A stretch of 64,000 bases of DNA from Rhipicephalus microplus (taxonomy: Eukaryota; Arthropoda; Arachnida; Ixodida; Ixodidae): positions 3,087,821 to 3,151,820 of the forward strand of contig NC_134710.1 in NCBI RefSeq assembly GCF_043290135.1, given 5' to 3'. Below, piece after piece: positions 34,626 to 45,789 of the stretch. Made by a program: the position numbers and the translations under genes. The notes under the pieces are model-generated. The model did no database searches. It had not been told where the DNA came from and saw only the letters and a list, made by a program, of their open reading frames with translations. Positions within the stretch are counted from its first letter, which is position 1, and every line of letters starts with the position of its first letter.

Positions 34626-35112
34626 GACGAAATTGATTAAAAAGTAACTCAAAACCCGCTAGCATGCTTGTACACCTGAATGTTTCCGGCCGCGCTTGAA
34701 TGGGTAGCGCTCCATGCCCACGGAAGCTTCAGCGCTTGTTCCCCATAGCATATATAGTCACGCAAGCAAGGTCAGCGTCGCAACGCCCCAACTGCCAACG
34801 GGTTTCGAAACGTACTCAGAAACTTTCCCATTGCTCTCACGGCAAGCGAGAAGGCCGAAAGGAAAGAGGCACGCGCAGGAGCAGTCTAGCTCGGCCAGGT
34901 GTTGCGCCGTGCTCCCCACCAAGCTGCATGAATTAGGTGCCTTCTTCCTCTTCTAACCGCTACCACCACCACAAAGGACACATGAATTGTTCGGGTGTCG
35001 TGCGGGGGTGCGCGCATGAGGCCCGGCCATGAGTATACAAAGGCGAGCGTATAGACCGCCCCTCCCCAAATCCACTGCACCAGGCGCCCTTACAAGGCTC
35101 TCGGAAGCGGCG

Positions 35113-35436
35113 CGCTCATTGGTTCGTGCGTGGTGTCATCAGCAAACATGGCTGCGCCCATGATGATGCTGCATGCAGCTGCCAGGCAAGACTAAATAAG
35201 CGCACTATGTTCGCTGAGGTAATCTTCATCGTGAAAAACTCCTTCCGATCTATTGGAGGGACGCGTAGAAACTTCAAGTGTGCCGAGAAACGCTGTGAGC
35301 ATGACTCTATCGAAGCTGCACTTCACTGTCACCGGCATTGTTGGCCCGTTTTCAACGACTGCAGGAGACACCAAGAAGTGGACAGTCACATCCAGTGAAG
35401 ATTAAGAAGACGTCCAGATGCTGGTCTCGGTAAGTT
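35113..35436 (+). other. Exon-like block A of an unidentified duplicated sequence
   Basis: An ATG in a good context (AGCAAACATGGCTGCGCCC, 35148) follows an inverted CCAAT box (CATTGG, 35118). The frame soon has stops, but further down (35250-35395) it reads coherently (SSVPRNAVSMTLSKLHFTVTGIVGPFSTT) up to TAA, and a donor-like CTCGGTAAGT lies at 35426-35435. A diverged relative lies on the minus strand at 51700-51985. This may be a decayed first exon of a host gene family. I do not recognise the protein. Confidence 0.4.
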
Positions 35437-35616
35437 CTTTTTTTTTTGCAGTTCCGAACAGAGCCATAAAATACTTGTTTACAAGACCGTCGGTGCACTG
35501 AAGTTCGCAAACGATGCTCGGGCAGGCGCAGCTTCGGTTACTATGCTATCCAGCGCGAATACGACTGCTGCTGCTGTTGCACTGTGCCTTTAGGGCTCAC
35601 AGACTTAAGTGAATAA

Positions 35617-35619
<3 letters not shown>
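35437..35619. other. Short unassigned stretch
   Basis: Contains GACTGCTGCTGCTGTTGCAC and AATAAATAA directly before the AAC repeat. Possibly the 3' end of a retroposed sequence with an AAC tail. Confidence 0.3.

Positions 35620-35714
<95 letters not shown>
35620..35714. repeat. (AAC)n microsatellite
   Basis: About 31 perfect AAC units. Confidence 0.98.
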
Positions 35715-36589
35715 AGAAAATTGAACCTAAACTGACAGCTTTGAGTGTTTACTGAAAGCTATACAATAATAAAAAAGTACGCACGCGTTATTTGAGGCTT
35801 CACTGCAGAGCTGCTATGTATTTTGGTGAAGGCATGTGTGAATATTTACGATCAGGTGCCCAGAGTAAGCATCATGTTGCAAATCACTACAGTTAGTGTG
35901 GGAAAGACTGCAGTGTGTACATCCAAACTGCAATGCGGAATTGTTAGTGGCTTGAGCTTGCATTCTTTACACGTAAATTACGCGACAAACGTCCTATGAA
36001 TAAAGAAAATAATCAGCTGCAGCTAAGTGTAGCGTATTGTTCGAAAATGCACCCTCCTCAGTATTTCTTTTTACGGAGATTGCATGTTCACGTAAGGCAA
36101 ATGAATTATTATAGTGTGCAGAGTGCACTTGACAGGGAATGCTACACCAGCTGTAGGGTTGTGAATGATCAGTTTATGAACAGTTTATAATCTGTTTGCA
36201 GCACCTTGCTGAGAAATTTCTTGGGGCCTTCGCAACACTGCTAGTACTGGCTCCATGCAAAGAATAAAAACATCATTACACCTCAGGTTCATGGGTAATG
36301 TTGGATTTATGCCTATTATGCTAACATTATTACCGTAAATGTACTCACAGGTCTAACTAACAAAATAGTACAATGCTAAGCTGTTGACACATATTTCTTA
36401 TGCATTGTTAAAAAACATACAGAAATTTTGGTGATCTTGCAAAAGTTAGTTAACATTTTTCTTTCAATGCAGACTAATCTTGGCCTATCGTACAAGTTGC
36501 TAATAACGGGTATGTAAAGAGACTGCACAAAACACAGAAACACACACGGTTCTTGTCATCATTTCTAACTTCATTCGAATACCTGTCCT
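35715..36589. other. Unassigned AT-rich DNA
   Basis: No gene or repeat recognised. Confidence 0.4.
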
Positions 36590-36627
36590 CCCAGCTCCCT
36601 ATGCAAGAAATTGCATAGGGAGCTGGG
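36590..36627. repeat. Perfect 17 bp hairpin with GAAA loop
   Basis: CCCAGCTCCCTATGCAA (36590-36606), loop GAAA, then the exact reverse complement TTGCATAGGGAGCTGGG (36611-36627). It sits at the 5' boundary of a truncated LINE, so it may mark an inversion breakpoint and not a functional RNA. Confidence 0.95.
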
Positions 36628-36955
36628 AAAAGCTATATTTGCACGCACTAACATTTACAAGTATTCATTTTTCCCGAGAAGTGTCTCTGATTGGAATGCT
36701 CTGCCCCATGATTCCCCTATGCTCAACACGCCGAGATGAAACTATACCCTTTTCTTGTTGCTTAAGTCTGCTTCTTTGCCTGTATTTGTCCCTTGTTTTT
36801 CACGAATTTTTAATGTACATGAATTTTGTTCTGCAGTGAATATATACTGCAGCGAAAGTGTATGTATGTAAGAATTTTGAACTGTATTGCCCTCTCCTGC
36901 ATGGACCATACTTGGTCCGCAGTATGTGATAAATAAAAAAAAATAAATAAAATCA
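36628..36955 (+). mobile_element. CR1/Jockey-like LINE 3' end (same family as 45790-47575)
   Basis: The translated start (KYSFFPRSVSDWNALP, near 36660) matches the C-terminus of the minus-strand LINE at 45942-47303. The 3' UTR (CCTCTCCTGCATGGACC) matches as well. The tail is AATAAAAAAAAATAAATAAA. Only the last ~35 codons of the RT protein remain. Confidence 0.75.
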
Positions 36956-39760
36956 TTTGTCTTTTGCAACTGCTTAAGCTTGCTTCACTTCCGCAGCACT
37001 TGTTTTCAAACCTCCCGGGATGATAAAGGGGTACTGATTGCAAAATTTTTATTTTCTTGTGTGAAAGTACGAGTACGAGTGCACCCTGCGAAAGTAATTA
37101 GTATATCATTTTAAAAACTAGTTCCGAATTTGCAGTGCCCTGATATTTTAACACAATATGAGCCCCTCGTCATGTGCTTGTGTGAGAAATCGTGAAACTC
37201 GCTCGGCTACTACGCACTGTGGGTCCATTGCCGACCTACAAGCAGTCATTTGGATAGTTTTTGTGACGCTGAGTGGCCATTTTGGTACCCAATGTCATCA
37301 CAACAAGCAAAATTGCAGCATGAAGTCTGTAGAATTACCTGATGTGCCACAGGAAACCTGACTTTAGTATAGAAAATAATATATCTTATTAAGATTTTAT
37401 TTGCTGCTCAGTGGCTCCGAGTCATCTTTGTATCCATAAAGTTCGTGTGGCAGAGTAAACTCACCTTTAAAAAGTGCTATCGTACTCCTTTAGAATGTTG
37501 GCTGTGGAGGCCAATTCGAAGGAGCCATTGAGGCCAACATACCAGGCAATCTTTAAATGTCCCTGCTGGCTTGCCATTTTGACAAAAGAGAATGACCCTC
37601 TGTGATTCGCTGCTGAGTTGCTCAATTCTTTCATTGCTAGCACCAAGTCTCAAGCTCAATTCTTGGTACAGCTGTATTTTTTTTGTTTTTTGTCGAACTT
37701 TCTCTCCACTCTCTTTCCGTACTTAGCCTCACCCTCTTTAGTTCTCTCTTCTGTCAGACTGATCATAATTTCAACCAACAGCCACGTTGGCTGGTAAATA
37801 TGTTGCTTTGAAAGAGCAGTGAAAAGTTCGTTCATGAATGTCAATTTTGTTGTTTGTTTTTTTCCCGCTCCTGCAATACCATCATTGAGGGTGCAGTATC
37901 TAATGATACATAAGAAGTGGTGTAAACCCCAGAGATGCTTTTTAGAGCTGTGAACGATGAGCTACATCATTCAAAGGCAGCTCTTCCATCCTTCTGGGAA
38001 GTCTGGACACATGCTTAAGTATTAATATATGTCTCAATCAGCTGGCTTTACAAGCCCATTAACTGCTGAATGACATGGAGCAGTAAACCTGAGCGCAATT
38101 CGCTGTAGGTTTGCCCGTTTATTGGGTTGATGACAATGTAAGTGTGGTTCATTGGCTCTCACTGATACTGATTTTTTGTCAGATATATTGTAGTTTCGAA
38201 AGGAGACCAGACTTGGTATCCTCTTTTCTGGTTTTGCTGCCACCATCTTTTTACAAACCATAACATTTGCATTTTTACAAAGTTCTTCCAAGTTCATGTG
38301 AATGACCTCTAACGGTGGAGAAAAGTGTTCTGATTGTATCATTTGTTGAGTCAGCTGCATAAACTTCACTTTATTAATTTGGCACTCGTGATATGATCGT
38401 ACTTATCTTGATGTTTCTTCTTTTATGCTGTATCATGTAAATTGCTTGGTTAGCTTCATCATGTACGTCCACCGAATGCCGTCATGACCACGAAATGACA
38501 GCGGTTATGATAAAAGTTGAATATTTTTAATTAGTGTGGGGGCACTGTGATCAATCCTACTTGTGCCAGTTTTAAAGCTTTAGTTTCTTCTCAAAGCTTG
38601 ACAGCATTTACTGTTTTACACTACAGCAAGTGGGATCTCCAATATGGATGCTGCACCACTGTCTTTCGTTGAATCTTCTGGGTGATTTTAGGAAGGTCGG
38701 TGCTTCTTTCTTTGTTGTCGTGCAATTCACTTCCACTTCGTTAAATGTGTAGCTGCGGTAGCCAACCACACAATGTTAGCAACTACTGGGCAGTCTTTAG
38801 TCGCACTAAGAGAGTATCGCTCCTATTCACTATTGTTATTGATGTGTATTCAGTTTGAATAGTAGAGCAGTCTAGTACACTAAATACGGAATCACGTCAC
38901 CTAATTTTTTTAACAATGCAAACCTCCCTTTGCTTCCATTCCTTGAGTTCAGTCTTTGATTTATCCACTTGTGCAGCTGTCGGTTCTTGTACTCGATGTT
39001 ATGCCATTTCTGTGACTTTCTTTGTAGTGTTGGCACACCTAAAAGTGCAGGCATCTTCGTATGAAACTCTCCTGAAAACAAGTAAATATGTCACTAGACA
39101 GCAGGTTGGTGAACTCAAATTTTAAAAACCATTTTGTTTTCTCTTCCCCCTTTAGAGGCTGGCCCCCGAAGCATTGTGGATCAGTGACCAGAGCTGGAAT
39201 GCTGCCGGGTACTGCTGCTCGGTTCAGTTTGGGCAAGTACTGCAATAAGGTTAGCATCTGCCTTTGTGGAATTTTTCTGAAGGCGTTGAGTACACATTGT
39301 TTGTCATTCTGCTTGACAAGAAACTGTTGTGCAACATAACCTTTGCTAACATTTAAAAACTGTAAAATGAACCCGTGAATTGCCAGAGCAAATCTGCTCC
39401 TATGGAGACTTTATATTTACATTGAGTGAAAAAAATCGCAAATACAGTTTGTACTGCTGGATGTTCTCGCTTTCACTTATCTTAAAACAAGCAAAATCTG
39501 TCTTGTTAAGTCATCTGCAAGCACAGTTACACTACAGTACGGTCTGTCATCAGAGGTGAAATCAAAGTCGAACCTACCTCAACTTTTCGAGGGCTGGGTG
39601 TACTTCCACTGTGCAATAACTTCAATTTCTAGCACGTGCACAATCCGTGAATTGAAAGGCTTTTTGCTGGTGATAAGATATTTTAAAATATTAAAATTTC
39701 ATGGTGTAAGCCATTTGGCCTGTCCTGTCAATGTGTCTGCTGTGTTATGGCTATGTGGGT
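36956..39760. other. Unassigned AT-rich region
   Basis: No gene recognised. Several minus-strand open frames (37477-37659, 37656-37844, 38034-38369, 38872-39257) follow each other and may be the remains of one degenerate coding sequence, for example a DNA transposon, but no catalytic or zinc motif can be identified. The block 38610-38790 is a dispersed repeat. Confidence 0.35.
38610..38790. repeat. 185 bp dispersed direct repeat, copy 2
   Basis: Same orientation as 34219-34403 and almost identical, 4.4 kb away. Both end near ACACAATGTTAGCAACTACTG. Confidence 0.85.
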
Positions 39761-39990
39761 TTGAGTTTGGGTTTGGGTTTATTTCCAACACAAAAAGTTG
39801 GAGGTTCCCCAGGCAAAAAAGCTGTTGAAAAACAGCTTGAAGGGACCTGGGGGACCGTACAGGCAGCAGCGAATAAAAAGTATAACTAACACAACATGAT
39901 ACAACTTATACAACTTGACAAGATATAATAGCATCGGTACATAGCAAAGTAAATATAAGGAGGTACAACAAGAATGCACAGATACAGCAA
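39761..39990 (-). mobile_element. LINE 3'-end fragment (minus)
   Basis: Read on the minus strand, a 3' UTR-like segment (GGTCCCCCAGGTCCCTTCAAG ... CTGGGGAACCTCC) ends in AATAAACCCAAACCCAAACTC, a simple-repeat tail of the LINE kind. No coding part remains. Confidence 0.5.
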
Positions 39991-40024
39991 AATGAATGTA
40001 ACAGGGAAAAGCATCAGAAATTAA

Positions 40025-40136
40025 GGAGGAGGAGGAGGTAAGTTTATTTACAGAAAGGCAGAGAGGTCGGCTTGAGCGATAGCTTGCTCTAGCCTGCTAC
40101 TCTACACTGGGGGAAGGGAAAGGGGAAAAGAAAGAT
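40025..40136 (-). mobile_element. I-like LINE 3'-end fragment (minus)
   Basis: On the minus strand it resembles the 3' UTR of the I-like copies at 12716 and 15300 (CCCCAGTGTAGAGTAGCA, then CCTCTCTGCCTTTC) but ends in a (CTC)n tail. About 110 bp only. Confidence 0.6.
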
Positions 40137-40407
40137 TAATGGATGACGATGGTGAGATAGAGAGGTGAGTATGTAGTGTTCTTTCTAGCTGAGACACATT
40201 TTATAGCCGCGCACATAGTCCAGTTGTTTCTAAAAAGGTAATAACTGCTTTTGTGACCGCAGTTGCACTGTTGGTGTCTGGCCAAGGGCCCAACAGAAAT
40301 TAAAATGCACCCATGTAACTGGGATAACTGCACATACCGAAAATGCAAACGTTCGACCGTATAAAAAATGCAATGCAAGAACAGTGGTGCAGTGACAGTT
40401 AATAAGG

Positions 40408-42270
40408 TTATGCTGTGACGGCTGCACAGTCATTTAATAGTAAAAGTCTTATTTGTTTTTTGAATCTATGGAATGGGATATCAAAGTTTATTTGTGAAGA
40501 TACACGTTTTATTAGTGCAGGTATCTGATGAGTGAGGGCTGACCTTCCATAGTTCGTACTTGTTCTTGGTATTGGTGTCTGTGTATTACGTAGTGGATAA
40601 CGTCTTGATGTTGCATGTGCCATGTCTATCAGATCATGTTTCTGTATGTGCAGGAGGAGTTTATAATCGTATAATTTGGTTGCTTTAAGCAAATTATACT
40701 TAACAAATAAAGGATTTGTGGGTAAGTCTTTTGGCTCTCCAAAATAGTTCTCGAAAAGTCTGAGCATTTTCTTTTGCATTGTTTCCAGTTTGTAGTAATT
40801 AGTAGTTGTTGTGGTGAAACAAGCGTGCAATAAGATAAGCGGAAGTAGAAATGCGCGTAATATATCGCCTTTTTTAGATGTAAAGGAATTAAATGAGGTA
40901 GTTTAAATATTATACCGACGACTCTGCTTAGCTCTGAAGTGAGTTTATTGATGTGTGTATTCCACGACATGCTTTCTTCAAACCATACGCCTAAAAATTT
41001 CTGACATTTTACGCGCTCTAAGACGGTGCCCTGATACGTTAGCGTAAGCTCTGTGTCACAGGGCTTATTAACGGGCTTAAAGAGGACGTAATTAGATTTC
41101 TTTTTATTTAGGGATAGTTTATTAGCATGAAGCCAACCATCCAACTGAACAAGATATTCGTGTATCACTTTCTGAAGCTGAGTAAGTGTGTGCGCTGAAA
41201 AAAAGACGTTGGTGTCGTCAGCGTACATTACTAACTTGGGAGAGTTAGGAATATTAAACAAGTCATTAACGTACAATATAAATAACAAGGGTTCCAGAAT
41301 CGACCCCTAGGGCACTCCTTGTTTTATCGTGGTTGTAGGGAAGGTAACATCTCCAATTTTGACACACTGCTTTCTGCAAAAAAGATAATTCTTTAAAAGG
41401 TCTAGGGCGATGCCGCGAATGCCATAGTCATTAAGTTTCAGTAGCAGAATGTCGTGATTAACGCAATCGAACGCTTTCCTTAGATCAATGAAAAGACCTA
41501 CACTGTAGAGTTTGTTTTCAATGTCATGTAGTATTTTATCCTTTACATGTAACAAAGCTAGCTCAGTGCTTTTCTTTTTCTGGAAACCGTATTGTGCATC
41601 GTTTATGATTTGGTGCTTATTTATGAAATTAACCAGACGCGTGTTGATAACATTTTCAAATGCTTTAGATAACACAGGTAGCACCAAAATGGGTCTGTAA
41701 TTACTTACATCACCAAGAGCACCTCCCTTATGTACCGGGCATATGCGAGCAAGCTTCAGATCTGAGGGGAAGATTTCAGTTTCAAACATTCTGTTAATAA
41801 TATGTGTTAATGGTGAAGATATAAGAGCCGCAACGTATTTATAGGGGAAGGCACTTAGCTCATCAATTCCTGCCGAAACATTGTTTCTAATGTTTGCCAC
41901 TAATTTTTCTGCCTCTTGTGGACTTGTAGAGAATAAACTAATTGAGTGTAGCAACCTTTTGCGTTTATGTGTAGTAACATGACAACTTTCAGAACTGAGA
42001 TTTGTTTGAAATTCACCCACATTCGTAATGTATTCATTCATTTCTGTGAGTGCTTCCAATTCCGTTTTGCCATGGGCAAAAGCTGCAATGTTAATACGAC
42101 GTTTTACTTTCAAGTTGTTTGATAAATGATTTACTTCGTTCCACAGCTTTCTGGGTTCATTAAGTATAGTAGCAAAAAGCGTTTGATAGTAGCAGGTCTT
42201 AGCCTTTTTCAAATCGGCGTTTAACTTATTACGGTATCTTTTAAATTCGCCAAGAAGAGCAGCGTCACGT
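40408..42270 (-). pseudogene. CR1/Jockey-like LINE reverse transcriptase, 5'-truncated and broken
   Basis: The frame runs from about 42270 to 40408. The region before the fingers (LFSTSPQEAEKLVANIRNN) is followed by YRPILVLPVLSKAFE (near 41690), QYGFQKKKSTELALL, FIDLRKAFDCVNHD (near 41490), then IKQGVP followed by TAG (41307-41309) where the family has Q in GVPQG. The same frame continues (LFILYVNDL, MYADDTNVFF near 41220). A frameshift near 40840-40860 precedes the C-terminal region (LETMQKKMLRLFENYFG...GRSALTHQIP). There is no RNase H. The single nonsense codon and the shift make it inactive. Confidence 0.88.
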
Positions 42271-42549
42271 GTCTGTAAAATGCATGATACATTCTGTCAA
42301 TAGTCATTCTGTCATAAGTCAATCAGTCACAATTTTTTATCTGTTGCTAAATATATTAACGAATATGGGTTACTATATACAGAAGGAGGTCCCATAGCAC
42401 ATGGCTGAAAGGGGACCTCCTGTGAAAAATATACATGTTGATAAGTATAGCATAATAGCAACTAAAAAGCGGCAAGGCATTGTGATTGGAATAAAGACAA
42501 GACAAAATTGTAATATAAATTCCAGCTGTAGTGGTGACATAACAATGTT
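42271..42549. other. Short unassigned stretch
   Basis: Contains a repeated GTCA(A/T)T-type motif near 42295-42325. No gene seen. Confidence 0.3.
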
Positions 42550-43370
42550 CAGTAATTATACATGGCTATGAAAAAATGACAGTATAATCTTGAACAAAAG
42601 GGACTTCAATTAATAATACACCCGACAACTTAATTCTACATGACAATTGTTTAGTGCATAGTGGTATTAAATTGCACAAATATATGGCAGCAAATATGGT
42701 AGTGTGTTTGGCGTAGTTAGTGCGTGCATGTGGTAGTAACAAATTGTTGTTAGACGAGAACCTAGGGGGATTGGCGTTAACCAAATAAAATTTCTGCAAG
42801 GCATCGGCTGTTACGGAACTGTTAAGACACTTAAATACAAGAATCCCCAGTTTATATTTGAATAATTACACACTGTCAGTACACTATGTTGCTGAAAAAG
42901 TGGGGACACACTGTTGAATGTAGTAATGAATGTCAGGATGCGAATGGCTTGGTTTCGGAGACGTTCAAGTGGGAGAATATGAAATGGATAGGTGTTCGCC
43001 CATGACGTGATGCAGTACGTAATATGACTGTGGATAACGGCGCAGTATAGTTTAAGCAAAGTTGAAGCATGGTCATTCTTTAATTAATGTTCTGATACCA
43101 CGAGCGATCCTCTGTCCTATAAGTGAAACGTGATAATAGACTTTAGATGAGCATCTAGGAGTACTCCCATGAATGTGAACTTAGTGGTACAAAGATGTCT
43201 GTGGCTGTTGCTAGGAATAGCGAGGGTAGGTGAAAGAGCATTATGACTAGAATGGAAGATAAAAAACTGTCTTTTATTTGTGTGAATTGTTAAACAATTA
43301 GCTGTGCACCAGTTATTTAACAGTAATGGTGTCCAAGGACTTCTTCTATGCAATTATAAGAGCTCTTTAA
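42550..43370 (-). pseudogene. Decayed LINE reverse transcriptase C-terminal region
   Basis: Three minus-strand segments in order: NWCTANCLTIHTNKRQFFIF (43250-43310), then LYCAVIHSHITYCITSWANTYP (near 43040), a motif typical of CR1/Jockey-like RT tails, then a fragment ending about 42566 that resembles the family's C-terminal region. Stops and shifts separate them. It is more divergent than the copy at 40408-42270. Confidence 0.7.
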
Positions 43371-45789
43371 ATCTCATTTGTAATCCGAAAAAATTGGGGG
43401 ACCACAAACAGGCCATTGTGAACAGCACGTCAATACCTCATTTTGAAATTTGTTTCGAAACCTTCACTCTTACACTATGCTAGACAGCTTGTGATGCAAG
43501 CTGCTCTAAGGACCAATGGGCTTTGTCACATAGTCTCCGTTAACAGCGGCCCTTGCGCACTGCTCTGCTTCACCAAAGGATTCACATTAAAACAAAAACA
43601 GATAGCTGTTAGTATTAAACTTCATAATTTTGCAGTTGTACATCTGCACATTTCTAAAGAGAATGAAATTTCATCTTTCTGGATTCACTGATGTAAACAT
43701 CTCTTAAAGAAACATAAAAACTAATATTGCCATGGGGTCATGATGTTGAAGATTGCAGTAGTTCGGGGGATTGCGATCAAACTTTTTATTTCAGCGAACC
43801 TTTTCCCGAAGTACCAAAATTAAAACTACAAGCAATACATCGTCTGCCCCGATAGCGGTTAACAGTGCGTCGTCCATTATTATTCTGACAAGCAGTACAG
43901 CGCGTCAGGTTTGATACATCTGCTATAGGAAATTCCAGGGTTATTGCTAGTGGCTGCGTAAGCTCTAGACTATTCGCGTCCTACCAACAAACTTAACAGG
44001 GTGATCTCAACTTATCGCGGAGCTCCTGAAACACTTTTGTGCCGAGTGTTGCTTAGAGTCTTTGTGGGTGAAACCCGACTTTATTGAAATAAAACACGCG
44101 TGGCAATATGCATGTGCTTAGTTGTCAGGCTTGTCATTTATATGCTACCTTTATCCCAAGTAAAGAGATATTTTTATCCTCAAAGCAAAAAAAAAAAACA
44201 TCTGAGTGTGGTGTTTTGTGCGGAATGTGTTGTTGCCGTGAAAAATACATAAAGAAATTCTCATAGCTGTAGTAAAAATATACGTGAACTTCACATTCCC
44301 CAAGCAGTTCACATTGGCAAGTTTTTTTTTTAATTTTTCAGCACATCTTGTGACAGACCTAATCAATCATCTCATATCCAGAATTCTCTGGCAAAAACAA
44401 TTAACATAGGGCATTTTCTTTGTTTATTTGATGGGAACATTGAAATGTTATTGTGAGGTTTTTCACTTATTCCTATTTTTTTCAACGAAGCACTCAGATT
44501 ATGTAGCCATTCGACTCAACTTGGGCCAGGAAATGGATGCTTCCAAAGCTTCTCAGAAAATACATTTTATTGATATTAACAATTATAATTTAGTCAGGTT
44601 GCCACTCGTCATTTAGGCGAAAATTTTGACAATGTATTGGCAGTTACTGCACTTTCTGTCTGGCATGTGCTGAATTGTACAATGTACTTTTTTTGTAATT
44701 CACTTTGTTAGTTTAATTCTTACCTCGTCAGAGTTATTTGAGCTGACTGACCTTGTGTTTTTATTAATACTGCACAAGTGATGCAGTAATAAACAATTCA
44801 GTTCTTATGAACAGGCTTATGCTTATTTAACTGATGTGAGCTAAGAGTAAAAAAGATGTGCTATAAACTGATCCTTACTGCTAATGGACGACAAGATTCA
44901 GAGCAACTTTCACCAAATACACTTATGTTTTTACTTACGTTGCGTGTCACGAATTGGCATCACTTGTAGCCAGGTACGTTTTCTTTTTTCCATTTACATA
45001 CCTTGAGGCATGTGTAAGAGTGTGTTCAATGAGAGATGGGATAAAGCACCAAAAATCACTCGTGATCTTTACAGGGGCGTGATCACAATCACACAAAAAG
45101 ATGGTGGGTCATCGGTAGCGACAACATTACTATATGTGTGTAAATATTTGAATAACGGATCAAACAGCATTCGCTAGTCAAATTGAAGGGTAGATATACG
45201 AAATACTCAATGCTTTAAAAAATAATTGGCCTCTATACGGGGCAACCCTGAAGCAGCAAAACATGGGATAAGCTGAAGGTTTATTTTCTTCTTGTAATCC
45301 CTGAACTACCACAATAAATGCAGCCTAATAGTGGCAGCACTGTTCATTGTGTAACTATTACCAGACAAAGCATTTTTGCTGCAAACTGCCTTTCACTCTG
45401 TTTTTACTGTGTTGGAGCTGCATTCCATTAATCCTTTCCTGGTTTCATCATTGAAGTTAGGGACTATGACTGCATTTATCTTCATGGATAAAAACACGCG
45501 CAAGCAAGTCTTTCGTTCTCGTAAGTTATTCTTACAGATACAGCTTTCAACACTTGATTTTACATGATCTCTGTGTCAGGGTATATGTCGTGATAATTTT
45601 GCATGTTCCAAAAAAATCTTTAGCTGAATGCATGGTGTTGGGTTCAAATTTGCTTAGATTTTATGCTGCAGTTTTACTTAAAAGCTGGCAACAGAGTTTC
45701 AACTTGAATAATGTAGTGCTGTGGTATTTCGACATACAGTTGAAAAGTATTTCGAAAGCTCTGGTCGCTGCTGTATACAAGCTTATCAC
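43371..45789. other. Unassigned AT-rich DNA
   Basis: No gene, RNA or repeat with clear boundaries. Short open frames only. Confidence 0.4.

Noticed and set aside
34700..34956. Overlapping open frames with Arg/Ser-rich products
   Set aside because: Two frames are open at once over GC-rich DNA, with no motif. Likely chance.
37477..39257. Degenerate P-element or THAP-type transposase
   Set aside because: Consecutive minus-strand frames suggested one old coding sequence, but no zinc or catalytic motif could be identified.
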